A DNA stretch of 64,000 nucleotides from Gordonia asplenii (GCF_012933505.1 NZ_JABBNB010000009.1:62001-126000), one strand, 5' to 3'. Shown: positions 33,100 through 42,456, numbered from the stretch's first letter. A program made the numbers and translations. The notes: a model not told the origin generated them from the sequence alone.

Positions 33100-34818
33100 A
33101 TGGGATTTCTCAAGCAGGACGCGCCCGTCGTCGACGATTTCGCGGCGTGGAGCGCGGGGACACGTGCCGAGAAGATCAAGCCCATGGCGCGGCACTGGGC
33201 CGAGGTGGGGTTCGGGACGCCGGTCGTACTTCACCTGTTCTACGTCGTCAAGATCCTGGCTTATGTCGGCATCGGCCTGGCAGTCGTGCTCTCGACGTCG
33301 GGGATCGACGGAGTAGGCAACGTCGGGGACTGGTTCACCGAGCCGATCGTGTTCGAAAAGGTCGTGTTGTTCACGATGTTGTTCGAGGTCGTCGGGCTCG
33401 GCTGCGGCTTCGGCCCGCTGAACAATCGATTCTTCCCGCCGCTGGGATCTGCGTTGTATTGGTTGCGGCCCAACACCATTCGTCTGCCTCCGTGGCCGCG
33501 GGTGATTCCGCTGACTCGGGGCACAACTCGCGGACCGGTCGACGTGGTGCTGTATGCGGCGCTCCTCGTCCTCCTGGTGATCGCCGTTGTCTCCGACGGC
33601 ACCGGGCCGATTCCCGCGCTCGATTCCAGCGTCGGAATTCTGCCGACCTGGCAGGTCGCGTCGATCATCGGGCTGCTGGCCGCGTGCGGACTGCGTGACA
33701 AGTCGATCTTCCTGGGCGCACGCGGCGAGGTGTACGGGTCGTTGACGGTCGCGTTCCTGTTCGTCGGCGTCGACATCATCATCGCCGCCAAACTCGTGTT
33801 CTTGATGATCTGGATGGGTGCCGCTGTGTCGAAACTGAACCGACACTTCCCTTTTGTGATCTCCACGATGATGTCGAACAATCCGGTGCTACGGCCGAAG
33901 TGGATCAAGCGAAAGTTCTTCGCCGACTTCCCCGACGATCTGCGGCCGAGTGCGTTGTCGCGCTGGGTGGCGCACGCGGCGACCGCCGTCGAACTGTGTG
34001 TCCCGCTGGTGTTGTTCTTCAGCCACGGCGGCTGGCCGACGGCGATCGCGGCGACGGTGATGATCGGATTTCATTTCGGAATCCTGGCGTCGATCCCGAT
34101 GGGCGTGCCGTTGGAATGGAATGTCTTCATGATGTTCGGCGTCGGGTTCTTGTTCGTCGGGTACGCCGACGTCGGGTTGGGCGACATGCGATCACCGTGG
34201 CCGGTGGTGCTGTTCGCAGTGCTGGCCGGTGTCGTCGTCGCGGGAAACCTGTTGCCCCGCAAGGTTTCCTTCCTGCCCGGCATGCGCTACTACGCCGGGA
34301 ACTGGGACACGACACTGTGGTGCATGACACCGTCGGCGTCGGCGAAGGTGGCCCGACACGTCGTCGCAATCGCGAGTATGCCTGCCGCGCAGATGGAGCG
34401 GTACTACGGGAGCCCGGAGACCGCGCAGATGTATCTCTACATGGGATATGCGTTCCGCGCGTTCAATACTCACGGCCGGGCGATGTTCACCCTCGCTCAC
34501 CGGGCGATGGCTGGATACGACGAGGCCGACTACATGCTGACCGACGGCGAGCGTATCTGCAGCACCGCCATCGGATGGAACTTCGGTGACGGGCACATGC
34601 ACAGCGAACAGTTGATCGCCGCGTTGCAAGAGCGGTGCGGATTCGAGCCCGGTGAGGTGCGGGTGGTACTCATCGACGGCCAGCCCATTCAGTCGCAGAC
34701 GCAGCGGTACCGACTCGTCGACGCCGCGACCGGTCAGTTCGAGAGCGGTTATGTGCGGGTCGCGGACATGGTGACCGCGCAGCCCTGGGACGACACGATC
34801 CCCGTCGTCGTCGACTGA
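33100..34818 (+). CDS. DUF3556 multi-pass membrane protein
   Basis: 572-residue integral membrane protein of the DUF3556 family, found in mycolate-containing actinobacteria and without a known activity. About ten hydrophobic segments occupy residues 45-385; the C-terminal 190 residues are soluble (from YYAGNWDTTLWCM onward). GDGHMHSEQLIAALQERCGF is a conserved-looking motif in that part, with clustered His. The upstream KstR-like palindrome suggests co-expression with sterol catabolism (inference), pointing to uptake or processing of a lipid substrate. Start ATG 33100; convergent with the MMPL gene across a strong hairpin. Confidence 0.8.
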   Translation: MGFLKQDAPVVDDFAAWSAGTRAEKIKPMARHWAEVGFGTPVVLHLFYVVKILAYVGIGLAVVLSTSGIDGVGNVGDWFTEPIVFEKVVLFTMLFEVVGLGCGFGPLNNRFFPPLGSALYWLRPNTIRLPPWPRVIPLTRGTTRGPVDVVLYAALLVLLVIAVVSDGTGPIPALDSSVGILPTWQVASIIGLLAACGLRDKSIFLGARGEVYGSLTVAFLFVGVDIIIAAKLVFLMIWMGAAVSKLNRHFPFVISTMMSNNPVLRPKWIKRKFFADFPDDLRPSALSRWVAHAATAVELCVPLVLFFSHGGWPTAIAATVMIGFHFGILASIPMGVPLEWNVFMMFGVGFLFVGYADVGLGDMRSPWPVVLFAVLAGVVVAGNLLPRKVSFLPGMRYYAGNWDTTLWCMTPSASAKVARHVVAIASMPAAQMERYYGSPETAQMYLYMGYAFRAFNTHGRAMFTLAHRAMAGYDEADYMLTDGERICSTAIGWNFGDGHMHSEQLIAALQERCGFEPGEVRVVLIDGQPIQSQTQRYRLVDAATGQFESGYVRVADMVTAQPWDDTIPVVVD

Positions 34819-34851
34819 CCGGTCGGATCGGCAGAACTCTGCCGATAAGAA

Positions 34852-34882
34852 GCGCGCCAAGGGCGATATGCCCTTGGCGCGC
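34852..34882. terminator. Bidirectional hairpin between convergent genes
   Basis: Perfect 13-bp stem GCGCGCCAAGGGC / GCCCTTGGCGCGC with a 5-nt loop, centred between the DUF3556 and MMPL stop codons. Weak U tracts on both sides. Confidence 0.8.
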
Positions 34883-34913
34883 AACCTATTTACCGATCTC
34901 CGCGGACGACGGC

Positions 34914-37157
34914 CTACACCGGTGCGGGCTCCGGAGCGGGCGCGTCCTCGATCGGGATCTCCCGGATCGCGCTGCCCTCGATGTCGACGTTGGGCAGGAT
35001 CTTGTCCAGCCAGCTCGGCAACTTCCAGGCCCAGTCACCCATCAGTGCGGTCACCGCGGGCACGACGATCATCCGGATGATGAAGGCGTCGAAGAAGACG
35101 GCCGCCGCCATCGCGAAGCCCATCATCTTGGCGGTCGTATCCGGCACCAACATGAAGGCCACGAACACCAGGATCATGATCAACGCGGCTGACGACACCA
35201 CGCGGGCACCGTGCTGGTAGCCGACGATCACCGCCTGCTTGGCCGGCACGCCGTGGACGTACTCCTCCCGCATTCGAGACACCAGGAACACCTGATAGTC
35301 CATCGCCAGACCGAAGACCACACCGATCAGGAAGATCGGCAGGAACGAGATGATCGGCTTGGGATGCTCGATGAGCCCGAGGTGGCCCTCCTGGAAGATC
35401 CACACCGTCGCACCGAACGTGGCGAGCACCGAGAACAGGAAGCCGACGGTGGCGGTCAGCGGCACCAGGATCGACCGGAACACGATCATCAGGATGATGA
35501 ACGCGAAGCCGATGACGATGATCAGGAACGGAATCAGCGCGCTGGAGAGCTTCTGCGAGATGTCGGACATGATCGCAGTCTGGCCGCCGACATGGATCTC
35601 GGTGCCCGGCGGAGCGTTCTTCGCGTAGTCGCGGATCTGCTCCATCAAGGTGTGCGTCTCCGGGCCGCTCGGCGAGTGTTCGGGAACGACGACGATCATG
35701 GCCGCTTGTGCGGGACCGGTCGGCGGCTTGGTCGGGTCGGTCATGTTGTTCGGGATCGGGACCAGCGCCTTGGGATTGGCGACGTTGTCGAGTGTGGCGA
35801 TATGCGCGGCGGCCTGCTTCGCCGCGGCCGCGACGTCACCGTTGTCGGCCGACTTGTTGACGACGACGAACAACTGTCCGCCGCTCGCGCCTTCACCGAA
35901 ACCGCGCGACATCAACGCGATCGCGTTGGCCTCGTTGTCGGTGCTCGACGACATGCCGAGCTGCATATTCGACATCGGGATGGCGCATACCGCGAGCAGC
36001 GCGAGGCCGACGATGGCGATCGGCAGCGGGAACTTGGTGACGAACTTCGCGAAGCGCAGGCCGTTCGACTGCTGGCTGTCGGGCTCGTCGCCGTGGCGCA
36101 GACCCGGGATCCGTGGCGAGAACGCGAACCGGCCGAACGCACCGAGGATCGCCGGGATCAGAGTGATCGCGCCGAGCACGGCGATGACCACCGCGAGCGC
36201 CGCGGCGATACCCATCTGGGTGACGAACGGGATTCCGACGACAGCCAGAGCCGCCACGGCGATGACCACCGTCAGACCGGCGAACACCACCGCCGAGCCC
36301 GCCGTTCCGACGGCTCTGCCCACCGCGGCCTCGCGTGAACCGCCGAGATTCAGCTCCGACCGGTACCGCGACACGATGAACAGCGCGTAGTCGATCGAGA
36401 CGGCGATGCCGAGCATCAAGATGATGGTCGTCGAACTCTGCTGGACGCTGAGGACCGTGGCGCTCAAGGTGACCAGCATCATCGTCAGAATGACGCCGAC
36501 GAGGGCCGTGACGATCGGAATGAAGGCCGCGAGCAGCGCGCCGAAGGCCACGATCATCACGACGAATGCGACCGCGAAGCTGATCAATTCGGCCGAGCCG
36601 CCCTGGGCGAACACCTGCTGCAGTGCGCCGGTGCCCTCGACCTGCAGGCCACCCTGCCCGTTATGCCGTTTCAGCAGGTCCTGGAACTGCGTCATGTCGG
36701 CGGTCTTGAGATCCTCGCGAGGGATGTTCTGGCTGATCGCGATCAGCCCGACCCGACCGTTGTCGCCGAGTACCTGAGCCGCGATGGCGGGCTGTGCCTT
36801 AGCGGCCAGCACCGGGTCGACGATGGCGTTGGGGTCTTTGAGCTTGGGGAGCGTCTTCTTGACGTCGGTGATCAGCGCGTCGATCTGCGCGGTGTGGTTG
36901 GCCAGACCATCGTCGGCGGCGACGACGATCGTCGTGTTGGCTTTGAGCAGTTGGTCGTTGGTCGATTTGAAGTATTCGTTCATCACCGACATCGCGCGGT
37001 CGGAGTCGGTGCCCGGCAACTGGAAGTCGGTGGCGAACTTGGGTTTGGTGATGCCGACGGCGGAGCCGGCCAGCACCAACGCGATCAGCCAGGCCGCGAT
37101 GAACCACCACTTTTTGCGGAACGCCAGGCGTCCCAGTCGATACAGTGCAATCGCCAC
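34914..37157 (-). CDS. MMPL/RND-superfamily lipid transporter
   Basis: 747-residue inner-membrane transporter of the MmpL type, which moves lipids or their precursors across the membrane using the proton gradient. Two repeats of one plus five membrane helices each enclose a periplasmic loop (about 40-185 and 385-515). The proton-relay Asp-Tyr pairs are visible in GIAVSIDYALF and GLAMDYQVF. The C-terminal tail is short and Pro-rich, unlike MmpL3's long tail, so this is closer to the MmpL11/YdfJ-like branch. GTG 37157 has GGGAGG about 9 nt upstream. No MmpS or lipid-synthesis gene is adjacent. Confidence 0.92.
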   Translation of the reverse strand: MAIALYRLGRLAFRKKWWFIAAWLIALVLAGSAVGITKPKFATDFQLPGTDSDRAMSVMNEYFKSTNDQLLKANTTIVVAADDGLANHTAQIDALITDVKKTLPKLKDPNAIVDPVLAAKAQPAIAAQVLGDNGRVGLIAISQNIPREDLKTADMTQFQDLLKRHNGQGGLQVEGTGALQQVFAQGGSAELISFAVAFVVMIVAFGALLAAFIPIVTALVGVILTMMLVTLSATVLSVQQSSTTIILMLGIAVSIDYALFIVSRYRSELNLGGSREAAVGRAVGTAGSAVVFAGLTVVIAVAALAVVGIPFVTQMGIAAALAVVIAVLGAITLIPAILGAFGRFAFSPRIPGLRHGDEPDSQQSNGLRFAKFVTKFPLPIAIVGLALLAVCAIPMSNMQLGMSSSTDNEANAIALMSRGFGEGASGGQLFVVVNKSADNGDVAAAAKQAAAHIATLDNVANPKALVPIPNNMTDPTKPPTGPAQAAMIVVVPEHSPSGPETHTLMEQIRDYAKNAPPGTEIHVGGQTAIMSDISQKLSSALIPFLIIVIGFAFIILMIVFRSILVPLTATVGFLFSVLATFGATVWIFQEGHLGLIEHPKPIISFLPIFLIGVVFGLAMDYQVFLVSRMREEYVHGVPAKQAVIVGYQHGARVVSSAALIMILVFVAFMLVPDTTAKMMGFAMAAAVFFDAFIIRMIVVPAVTALMGDWAWKLPSWLDKILPNVDIEGSAIREIPIEDAPAPEPAPV

Positions 37158-37282
37158 GCGGGCAACCTCCCATTGACATGTCGACCCGACATTCGCGAGT
37201 GAATCGGGTTTCCGCTATAGCGTACGCAAAAAGTGTGAGTGAGTACCATGATGCGTGCCACAACGCCATCGTGCGGTGTCAC

Positions 37283-37295
37283 TATGCTCAGGTCC
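37283..37295 (+). promoter_or_regulatory. Leaderless promoter of the lactate monooxygenase operon
   Basis: TATGCT (37283-37288) ends 7 nt before the ATG of the leader ORF at 37296. It is the best -10 candidate in the divergent spacer 37158-37396. Confidence 0.5.
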
Positions 37296-37400
37296 ATGAC
37301 TGTTGACTCCGTGCCGGTGTTCGACGCGCCTCGCGCGCGTAGGCGCTCATCACCCCGCCCATCCGACTCCCCTCGGCCGTGCGCGAGGACGCGCTCATGA
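37296..37400 (+). CDS. Small Arg/Pro-rich leader ORF coupled to the lactate monooxygenase gene
   Basis: A 34-codon frame beginning MTVDSVPVFDAPRARRRSSP and ending PCARTRS. Its stop overlaps the next ATG (ATGA at 37397-37400). A -10 box lies 7 nt upstream, so ribosomes would load here first. The peptide resembles no family I know; its likely role is translational coupling or a regulatory leader. It could be a non-functional accident of a leaderless 5' region. Confidence 0.45.
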   Translation: MTVDSVPVFDAPRARRRSSPRPSDSPRPCARTRS

Positions 37401-38695
37401 CGACGCCGGGCGCCGGTCGGGTCCGGCAGAACGAGATCTACAGCGAGGGCGTCCATGACCGCGTGCCGTCGGTGCCCACGGACTTCGGTGAACTGGAACG
37501 CCGCGCGAAAAGTGCCATGTCCCAACGTGGTTGGGCCTATATCAACGGCGGTGCGGGCGAAGGTTCGACGATGACGGCCAATCGCCGCGCGTTGGACCGC
37601 TGGGCGATCGTGCCCCGGGTGCTCCGCGATGTGTCGCAGCGATCGCTGTCGATCGAACTCTTCGGGCAGCAACTCGCGGCGCCGGTGCTCTTCTCGCCGG
37701 TCGGTGCCGGTGGACTGGTGACTCGCGCGGCTGACGTTCACATCGGTCGCGCCGCAGCGCAATTGGGGGTTCCCTACATCTTTTCCAACCAGGGCAGCGC
37801 ACCGATGGAAGACGTCGCCGCCGCCATGGACGATGTGAAACCCGGTGCGCCGCGGTGGTTCCAGCTGTACTGGTCCACCGACGACGATCTCGTCGGCAGT
37901 TTCCTGCAGCGGGCCGAGGCAATGGGCGCCGGCGCCGTCGCAGTCACCCTCGACACGACGATGTTGGGTTGGCGCCCGCAAGATCTCAACCTCGGATCGC
38001 TGCCGTTCGCCCGTGCCGAGGGCATCGCGCAGTACACCCACGACCCGCGGTTCGCGCAGATCGTCGCGCAACGTGTCGCCGACGCGGCGGCGTCGGGCGG
38101 CGCGGACTCGCCGAAGCCGTCGATCGGTGCGATCAAGACACTCTTCGAGATCGCGCGCAATGTGCCGGGATCGGTGTGGGCCAACCTGCGAGCCAAGGAG
38201 CCGCGGGCGTCGGTGCAGACCTTCCTCGACATCTACTCGCGCCCGTCGCTCAATTGGAATGACATTGCGGGACTGCGCGATCGGACCAAACTGCCGATCG
38301 TCCTCAAGGGCATCCTGCATCCCGACGACGCGCGGCGGGCCGTCGAGCTCGGCGTCGACGGAATCATCGTGTCCAACCACGGCGGGCGTCAGATCGACGG
38401 ATCGATCGGGTCGGTCGACGCGCTCGTGGACGTCGTCGACGCCGTCGACGGTCGCGCGAAGGTTCTCGTCGACAGTGGAATCCATACCGGCGCAGATGTT
38501 TTCAAGGTGTTGGCGCTCGGCGCCGACGCAGCGTGCATCGGGCGCGCGCACATGTACGGACTGGCCTTGGCCGGCGTCGACGGTGCGCGCGACGTCGTCG
38601 CGAACATCATCGCCGAGTTGGACCTTACCCTCGGGTTGTCCGGCAACACCGACGTGACGACGTTGACCAGGGAGGCACTGAAGGAAATCCGGTAG
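37397..38695 (+). CDS. FMN-dependent lactate 2-monooxygenase-type alpha-hydroxyacid oxidase
   Basis: 432-residue TIM-barrel flavoenzyme oxidising L-lactate or a related 2-hydroxy acid. RQNEIYSEGV, WRPQDLNLG and LKGILHPDDARRAVE run parallel to M. smegmatis lactate 2-monooxygenase (EC 1.13.12.4). The FMN site and catalytic His are in IIVSNHGGRQIDG (His about 328); LVDSGIHTGADVFKVLALGA is the phosphate-binding end. The insert between residues 205 and 265 is longer than in simple lactate oxidases. The ATG at 37397 has GAGGA 9 nt upstream and overlaps the leader ORF stop. An NAD-independent lactate dehydrogenase is the main alternative. Confidence 0.87.
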   Translation: MTTPGAGRVRQNEIYSEGVHDRVPSVPTDFGELERRAKSAMSQRGWAYINGGAGEGSTMTANRRALDRWAIVPRVLRDVSQRSLSIELFGQQLAAPVLFSPVGAGGLVTRAADVHIGRAAAQLGVPYIFSNQGSAPMEDVAAAMDDVKPGAPRWFQLYWSTDDDLVGSFLQRAEAMGAGAVAVTLDTTMLGWRPQDLNLGSLPFARAEGIAQYTHDPRFAQIVAQRVADAAASGGADSPKPSIGAIKTLFEIARNVPGSVWANLRAKEPRASVQTFLDIYSRPSLNWNDIAGLRDRTKLPIVLKGILHPDDARRAVELGVDGIIVSNHGGRQIDGSIGSVDALVDVVDAVDGRAKVLVDSGIHTGADVFKVLALGADAACIGRAHMYGLALAGVDGARDVVANIIAELDLTLGLSGNTDVTTLTREALKEIR

Positions 38696-38707
38696 GGCGT
38701 ATCTCCG

Positions 38708-38750
38708 CTCATCGAGTGTCGAAGCGAGGAACGAGCTTCGGCGTATCGAG
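38708..38750. repeat. Isolated REP-like hairpin
   Basis: TCATCGAGTGTCGAAGCGAG followed by GAACGAGCTTCGGCGTATCGA: the stem GTCGAAGC / GCTTCGGC lies between two convergent genes. Same unit as the arrays at 4.5 and 50 kb. Confidence 0.6.
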
Positions 38751-38833
38751 ATGTGGTGGGACGAATTGCCCAGCGCAACAATTGAAGTGACGGCCCGCGT
38801 GCGCCAGAGAGGTGTGTGGCAGGACCAGCGCCG

Positions 38834-39721
38834 TTACACCAGCGCCCGACCAGTCCGCATCCGCCAGCGGACGTCGGCTAGCAGGAGGTTGAACGGGAAC
38901 GTCCGCATCGGTTTCGGCAGACGACGGACGATGGCCTCGACAATCCTGTTGTGCGCGTGGAAGACTCGTTCCTGCGCGGGAGACAGCTCCATCCCCATCA
39001 TGGTGCGGAACTCGGTCGGCAGGAATCCGATGGCGAAGATCTCGCTGAGCCAACCGAGCAATGGCACGCGGACCTTGCCGATGAATTCGACGCGCGCCAT
39101 GCTGCGCAGGTAACGCTGAACCGTCGGATCGATCTGCAGCGTGGCGACCGTCGAATCCCAGTATTCGACGAAGTCCGCGTGCGTGGCCGGCCACATCTCG
39201 CGCGGAACCTGCAGCGTGGTGCCCATGACGGAGCCCTGCTGATAGGCCTCTTCGGTGATCGACGCCGGGTCGCCGAAGATCCGTTGCATGTCTTCCCAGC
39301 CGCGGTACAGGCAGGCGGCCACCCAGAGCTGGAGCTTCGGATCGAAAGCGTTGTACTTCACCGGGCTCGACTCGGTGGAGTACACCTGCGCGTGTGCCCT
39401 GCCGACGGCTTTCCGGTAGGCCTTGCGATCGGCGGGCGACCCCAGTCCGGCCACCGCGAGGTAACTCAGTGTCGTACGGGTCCGTTTGATCGGATGCTTG
39501 AGCAGGTTTCCGGTCTCCACGCGGCTCTCCACCACGCCGTAACCCACGGCGGGCATCGCCAGCTGCATGATGACGTTCGACGGCCCGGCAAGGAGCGCGA
39601 CGCCGATCATCGGGAGTTTGTCGGAGGGCGCGGCGTCGAGTTCGGCGCGCGTGCTGCGTACCCGGCCGGATGTTGCATCGACCGGGGTGGACGGAGACTC
39701 GTCCAAGGCGTCGGCGGTCAT
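38834..39721 (-). CDS. Oxygenase MpaB-family protein (DUF2236)
   Basis: 295-residue protein of the DUF2236 / MpaB family, heme-type oxygenases or latex-clearing relatives. Conserved blocks include GPSNVIMQLAMPAVGYGVVE, FDPKLQLWVAACLYRGWEDM and WPATHADFVEYWD. His residues in HPIKR and HAQVY are candidates for a metal or heme site. ATG 39721 follows GAAGGGA, better than the TTG at 39739. It is divergent from a TetR gene across a 74-bp AT-rich promoter, a layout that suggests repression by that regulator. The substrate is unknown. Confidence 0.82.
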   Translation of the reverse strand: MTADALDESPSTPVDATSGRVRSTRAELDAAPSDKLPMIGVALLAGPSNVIMQLAMPAVGYGVVESRVETGNLLKHPIKRTRTTLSYLAVAGLGSPADRKAYRKAVGRAHAQVYSTESSPVKYNAFDPKLQLWVAACLYRGWEDMQRIFGDPASITEEAYQQGSVMGTTLQVPREMWPATHADFVEYWDSTVATLQIDPTVQRYLRSMARVEFIGKVRVPLLGWLSEIFAIGFLPTEFRTMMGMELSPAQERVFHAHNRIVEAIVRRLPKPMRTFPFNLLLADVRWRMRTGRALV

Positions 39722-39795
39722 TCGCTTCCCTTCTGACAACGCTCGTTTTCACTTTTATTGAACGGTTTGCGCAGTCCGGATGTCAAGATGGTTGC

Positions 39796-40458
39796 ATGAG
39801 TCCACGCCGAAGTCCGGTGAATATCGACGGTACGGCGCTGCGCGCGTACGGCGGTGAGGGCGGCGACACCCGCGTGGCTCGACGCCGGGCGGCACTCATC
39901 GAGGCCGCGCTCGAGTCCCTCGGCGGAACGGGCGGTGGGGCGATCACCGTCCGCGGCGTATGCAAGATGGCCGGTCTCACCGCACGGTACTTCTACGAGA
40001 GTTTCGACTCGGTGGAGCAACTCGTTGCCGAAGCCTTCGACGGAGTCATCGCCGAGATCACCGACGCCGCACTCGCCGGATTCCACGACGGTGCGACGCC
40101 GGGAGACAAGGTTCGACGCGGCGTCGAAGCCATCGTCGACGTGATCGCCGACGATCCGCGCAAAGGTCGGTTGTTGTTCTCCCAGGAGTTGCTCAGTCCG
40201 ACGCTGGCGCAGCGGCGACTGCAGTCGACGGACATGTTTGCGCTGCTCACCGTCGAATCGGCGTCGGATATCTTCTCCGCCGGATCGAGTCCACATGTCA
40301 TCGCCGGTGCGCATTTCCGGGTCGGCGGATTCGCGCGAGTCCTCGCCGCGTGGCTCGACGGTCACGTCGAGCTGACGCGCGCGGAAATGATCGATGTGTG
40401 CGCGGACCTGCTGCTTGCGCGTGCCGCCGTCGCCCCCAACCGGACAGGGGGCGAGTGA
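39796..40458 (+). CDS. TetR-family transcriptional regulator
   Basis: 220 residues. The N-terminal helix-turn-helix (about 30-80) contains RRRAALIEAALESLG and TVRGVCKMAGLTARYFYESF, the recognition helix with the typical aromatic ending. The C-terminal ligand domain is unassigned. ATG 39796 is chosen because an in-frame extension would run through the divergent promoter. It is a probable regulator of the DUF2236 gene and of itself. It lies 30 bp before a second TetR gene on the same strand. Confidence 0.9.
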   Translation: MSPRRSPVNIDGTALRAYGGEGGDTRVARRRAALIEAALESLGGTGGGAITVRGVCKMAGLTARYFYESFDSVEQLVAEAFDGVIAEITDAALAGFHDGATPGDKVRRGVEAIVDVIADDPRKGRLLFSQELLSPTLAQRRLQSTDMFALLTVESASDIFSAGSSPHVIAGAHFRVGGFARVLAAWLDGHVELTRAEMIDVCADLLLARAAVAPNRTGGE

Positions 40459-40488
40459 GCGTTCTGTCGGTGCGGCTATCTTTGACAC

Positions 40489-41127
40489 ATGACTGTGACT
40501 CCCAGCTCTGCTGGCGCGGGACCGTCAGGCATCACCGGGTGGCGTGACTACGGAGAGCCGCGACTGCCCGCGCCCCTTGCCGCCGCCTTGGAGGCGTTCG
40601 CCGAACACGGTTACCACGGGACGTCGGTGCGTGACATCGCCGCCCGTGCCAACCTGTCGGTGCCCGGGCTCTACCACCACTACCCGTCCAAGCAGTCGCT
40701 GCTGCAGGGGCTGCTCGACCTGACGATGACCGACCTGCTTGCGCGCTCCGAGCAGGCGATCGCCGAGGCCGGACCCGAGCCGGTCGCCCAGTTCGACGGC
40801 GTCGTCGAATCGCTGCTGCGGTTTCACATGTACCGCAAGGAGCAGGCCTTCGTCGGGTCGACGGAGATCCGCAGCATCGACGATCGCTATCGAGACGAAT
40901 ACATCGGTTACCGCGACCGGCAGCAGTACATGGTCGACGACATCGTCTTGGCCGGTGCCGCCGCAGGCGACTTCACCACGCGCTACCCCAAAGACGCCAG
41001 CCGCGCCGTCACGACCATGTGTGTCGGAGTGTCTACCTGGTACAACGCCGACGGGGAACTCGGCGCCGACGAACTGATCTCGCGATATCTGCAGCTGGCC
41101 CGGGACACCGTCGGGTATCAGGGCTGA
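40489..41127 (+). CDS. TetR-family transcriptional regulator
   Basis: 212 residues with helix-turn-helix ALEAFAEHGYHGTSVRDIAA plus NLSVPGLYHHYPSKQSLL (about 30-80). The ligand domain has an aromatic/acidic SIDDRYRDEYIGYRDRQQYM motif, as in regulators of acyl-CoA or steroid catabolism. TATCTT (40477-40482) ends 6 nt before the ATG, so it is probably leaderless and transcribed independently of the preceding TetR gene. The target is not evident; the nearest catabolic genes lie downstream at 42-49 kb. Confidence 0.9.
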   Translation: MTVTPSSAGAGPSGITGWRDYGEPRLPAPLAAALEAFAEHGYHGTSVRDIAARANLSVPGLYHHYPSKQSLLQGLLDLTMTDLLARSEQAIAEAGPEPVAQFDGVVESLLRFHMYRKEQAFVGSTEIRSIDDRYRDEYIGYRDRQQYMVDDIVLAGAAAGDFTTRYPKDASRAVTTMCVGVSTWYNADGELGADELISRYLQLARDTVGYQG

Positions 41128-41149
41128 GCGCACGACGGCGAAGCGTCGA

Positions 41150-41776
41150 TCAGGTACTCAGCCCACGCAGGATGATGTCGGCGCTGTCGTCGACGGCCGC
41201 CCGCAGGTCCAGCGCGGGTCCGTCGTTGAGACTGTGCAGCCACAGATACAGCGCTCCCAGGTAGGCGTTGCGGATCAGATGCCCGACGAGCACCGGGTCG
41301 CAGTCGGTCCGAATCTCTCCGCGTTGCTGACCGAGTCGCACGTACTCGGTCAGCGCGGCGGCCAGGTACGGTTCTTCCTCGACCGGTCCACCGGAGCGGA
41401 CCCACGCGGGCAGCAAGACGCGTGTCAACGTCGCCTGCTCGATGTTGATCCGGACGAGGTCGCGCAGATACGCCCGGATCACCTCGTCGGTCGGCCGGTC
41501 TCGGTACTCGGCCAGGTCGATGCCCACCTGGTCGCGACGGCGTACCGTCCATTCCTCCAAGAACGCGCTCTTACGCGGAAAATAGTTGTACAGAGTCGCT
41601 CGCGCGGTGTCGGCCAACTCGGCGATCTCGTCCATCGAGGTGGGGTCGTATCCCTTCTCCTCGAACAACTGGATCGCTGCCTCGTACAGTCGACGACGGG
41701 TGTGAACCCGCTTGCGTTCTCGTCGGGTCGTGTCCGCGGCTGGCATCGACACGGACACTGCGTCGTTCGTCATCAT
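41150..41776 (-). CDS. TetR-family transcriptional regulator of the catabolic locus
   Basis: 208 residues: basic N-terminus (RRERKRVHTRRRLYEAAIQL), helix-turn-helix SMDEIAELADTARATLYNYF and a C-terminal ligand domain. ATG 41776 is preceded by GAGAAAG; TTG 41779 and ATG 41773 are alternatives. It lies just downstream of, and on the same strand as, the cupin gene. The twice-repeated motif TTGGACTCRCRTCYAG in the cupin/FAH divergent promoter is the best candidate for its binding site. That link is inference from position. Confidence 0.88.
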   Translation of the reverse strand: MMTNDAVSVSMPAADTTRRERKRVHTRRRLYEAAIQLFEEKGYDPTSMDEIAELADTARATLYNYFPRKSAFLEEWTVRRRDQVGIDLAEYRDRPTDEVIRAYLRDLVRINIEQATLTRVLLPAWVRSGGPVEEEPYLAAALTEYVRLGQQRGEIRTDCDPVLVGHLIRNAYLGALYLWLHSLNDGPALDLRAAVDDSADIILRGLST

Positions 41777-41922
41777 CAACTTTCTCGGCCGTCTCGGTTA
41801 GGCGTCGAGCTGCCGTCGAACTGCCCCGTCATTCGCTCGCCCGGCGCTTCGCGCGCCCCGTCATTCGCTCGCTCCGTCGCCAACTATAGGTCCGCGGCGA
41901 TCGGCAGTCGGCGACGACGACG

Positions 41923-42456
41923 TCACGACGCCTCGGCGTCGACCAGGATCGCGGCCATCACGCACGGCTCGGTTCCCTTGTTGACCCACGCATGGTTGGT
42001 GCCCTGCTGCACGATGCAGGTTCCCGGTCCCAGTTGCGCCTCGCCATCGTCCATCACCATCGTCATCGTGCCGGACAGAATCACCAGGTAGTCCACCGAG
42101 TCGGTGCGGTGCATCGAGAAGTGCCTGGTGCTCATCTCCGACGACGGGCGATTGTCGCTGCCGAGGGCGTCGAAGATCGCCGCCGCGTCGAACGATTCGC
42201 CCTCGGTCTCCGGCGGGAATTCGAGCCACCGGAAGATGGTGCCGCCCGCGACGGGATCGTGTTGCAGTGGCCGCGTGGCCCGGTCCTCGCGGAATCCGGC
42301 GTTGGCCGGTGCCTCATCGGTGACCCACAGTTCGGTGATCTTGAGACCGCCCGGCCACGAGTCGATCGTCACGTCGTTGGTGCCTGCGTCGTCGAAGAGA
42401 ATGCGCGAGCGGCCGGCGTCGTCGTGCCCGGTGACCACGCGGTGCAGATTGATCAT
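41923..42456 (-). CDS. Cupin-domain protein
   Basis: 177 residues with one C-terminal cupin barrel: HFSMHRTDSVDYLVILSGTM is the first metal motif and GTCIVQQGTNHAWVNKG the second. The N-terminal 85 residues are a conserved-looking cap (LKITELWVTDEAPAN). Such single-cupin proteins near aromatic catabolic genes can be dioxygenases, isomerases or ligand-binding regulators; this one is unassigned. AAAGGTGG precedes the ATG. It is divergent from the FAH operon and shares a promoter region with it. Confidence 0.8.
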   Translation of the reverse strand: MINLHRVVTGHDDAGRSRILFDDAGTNDVTIDSWPGGLKITELWVTDEAPANAGFREDRATRPLQHDPVAGGTIFRWLEFPPETEGESFDAAAIFDALGSDNRPSSEMSTRHFSMHRTDSVDYLVILSGTMTMVMDDGEAQLGPGTCIVQQGTNHAWVNKGTEPCVMAAILVDAEAS

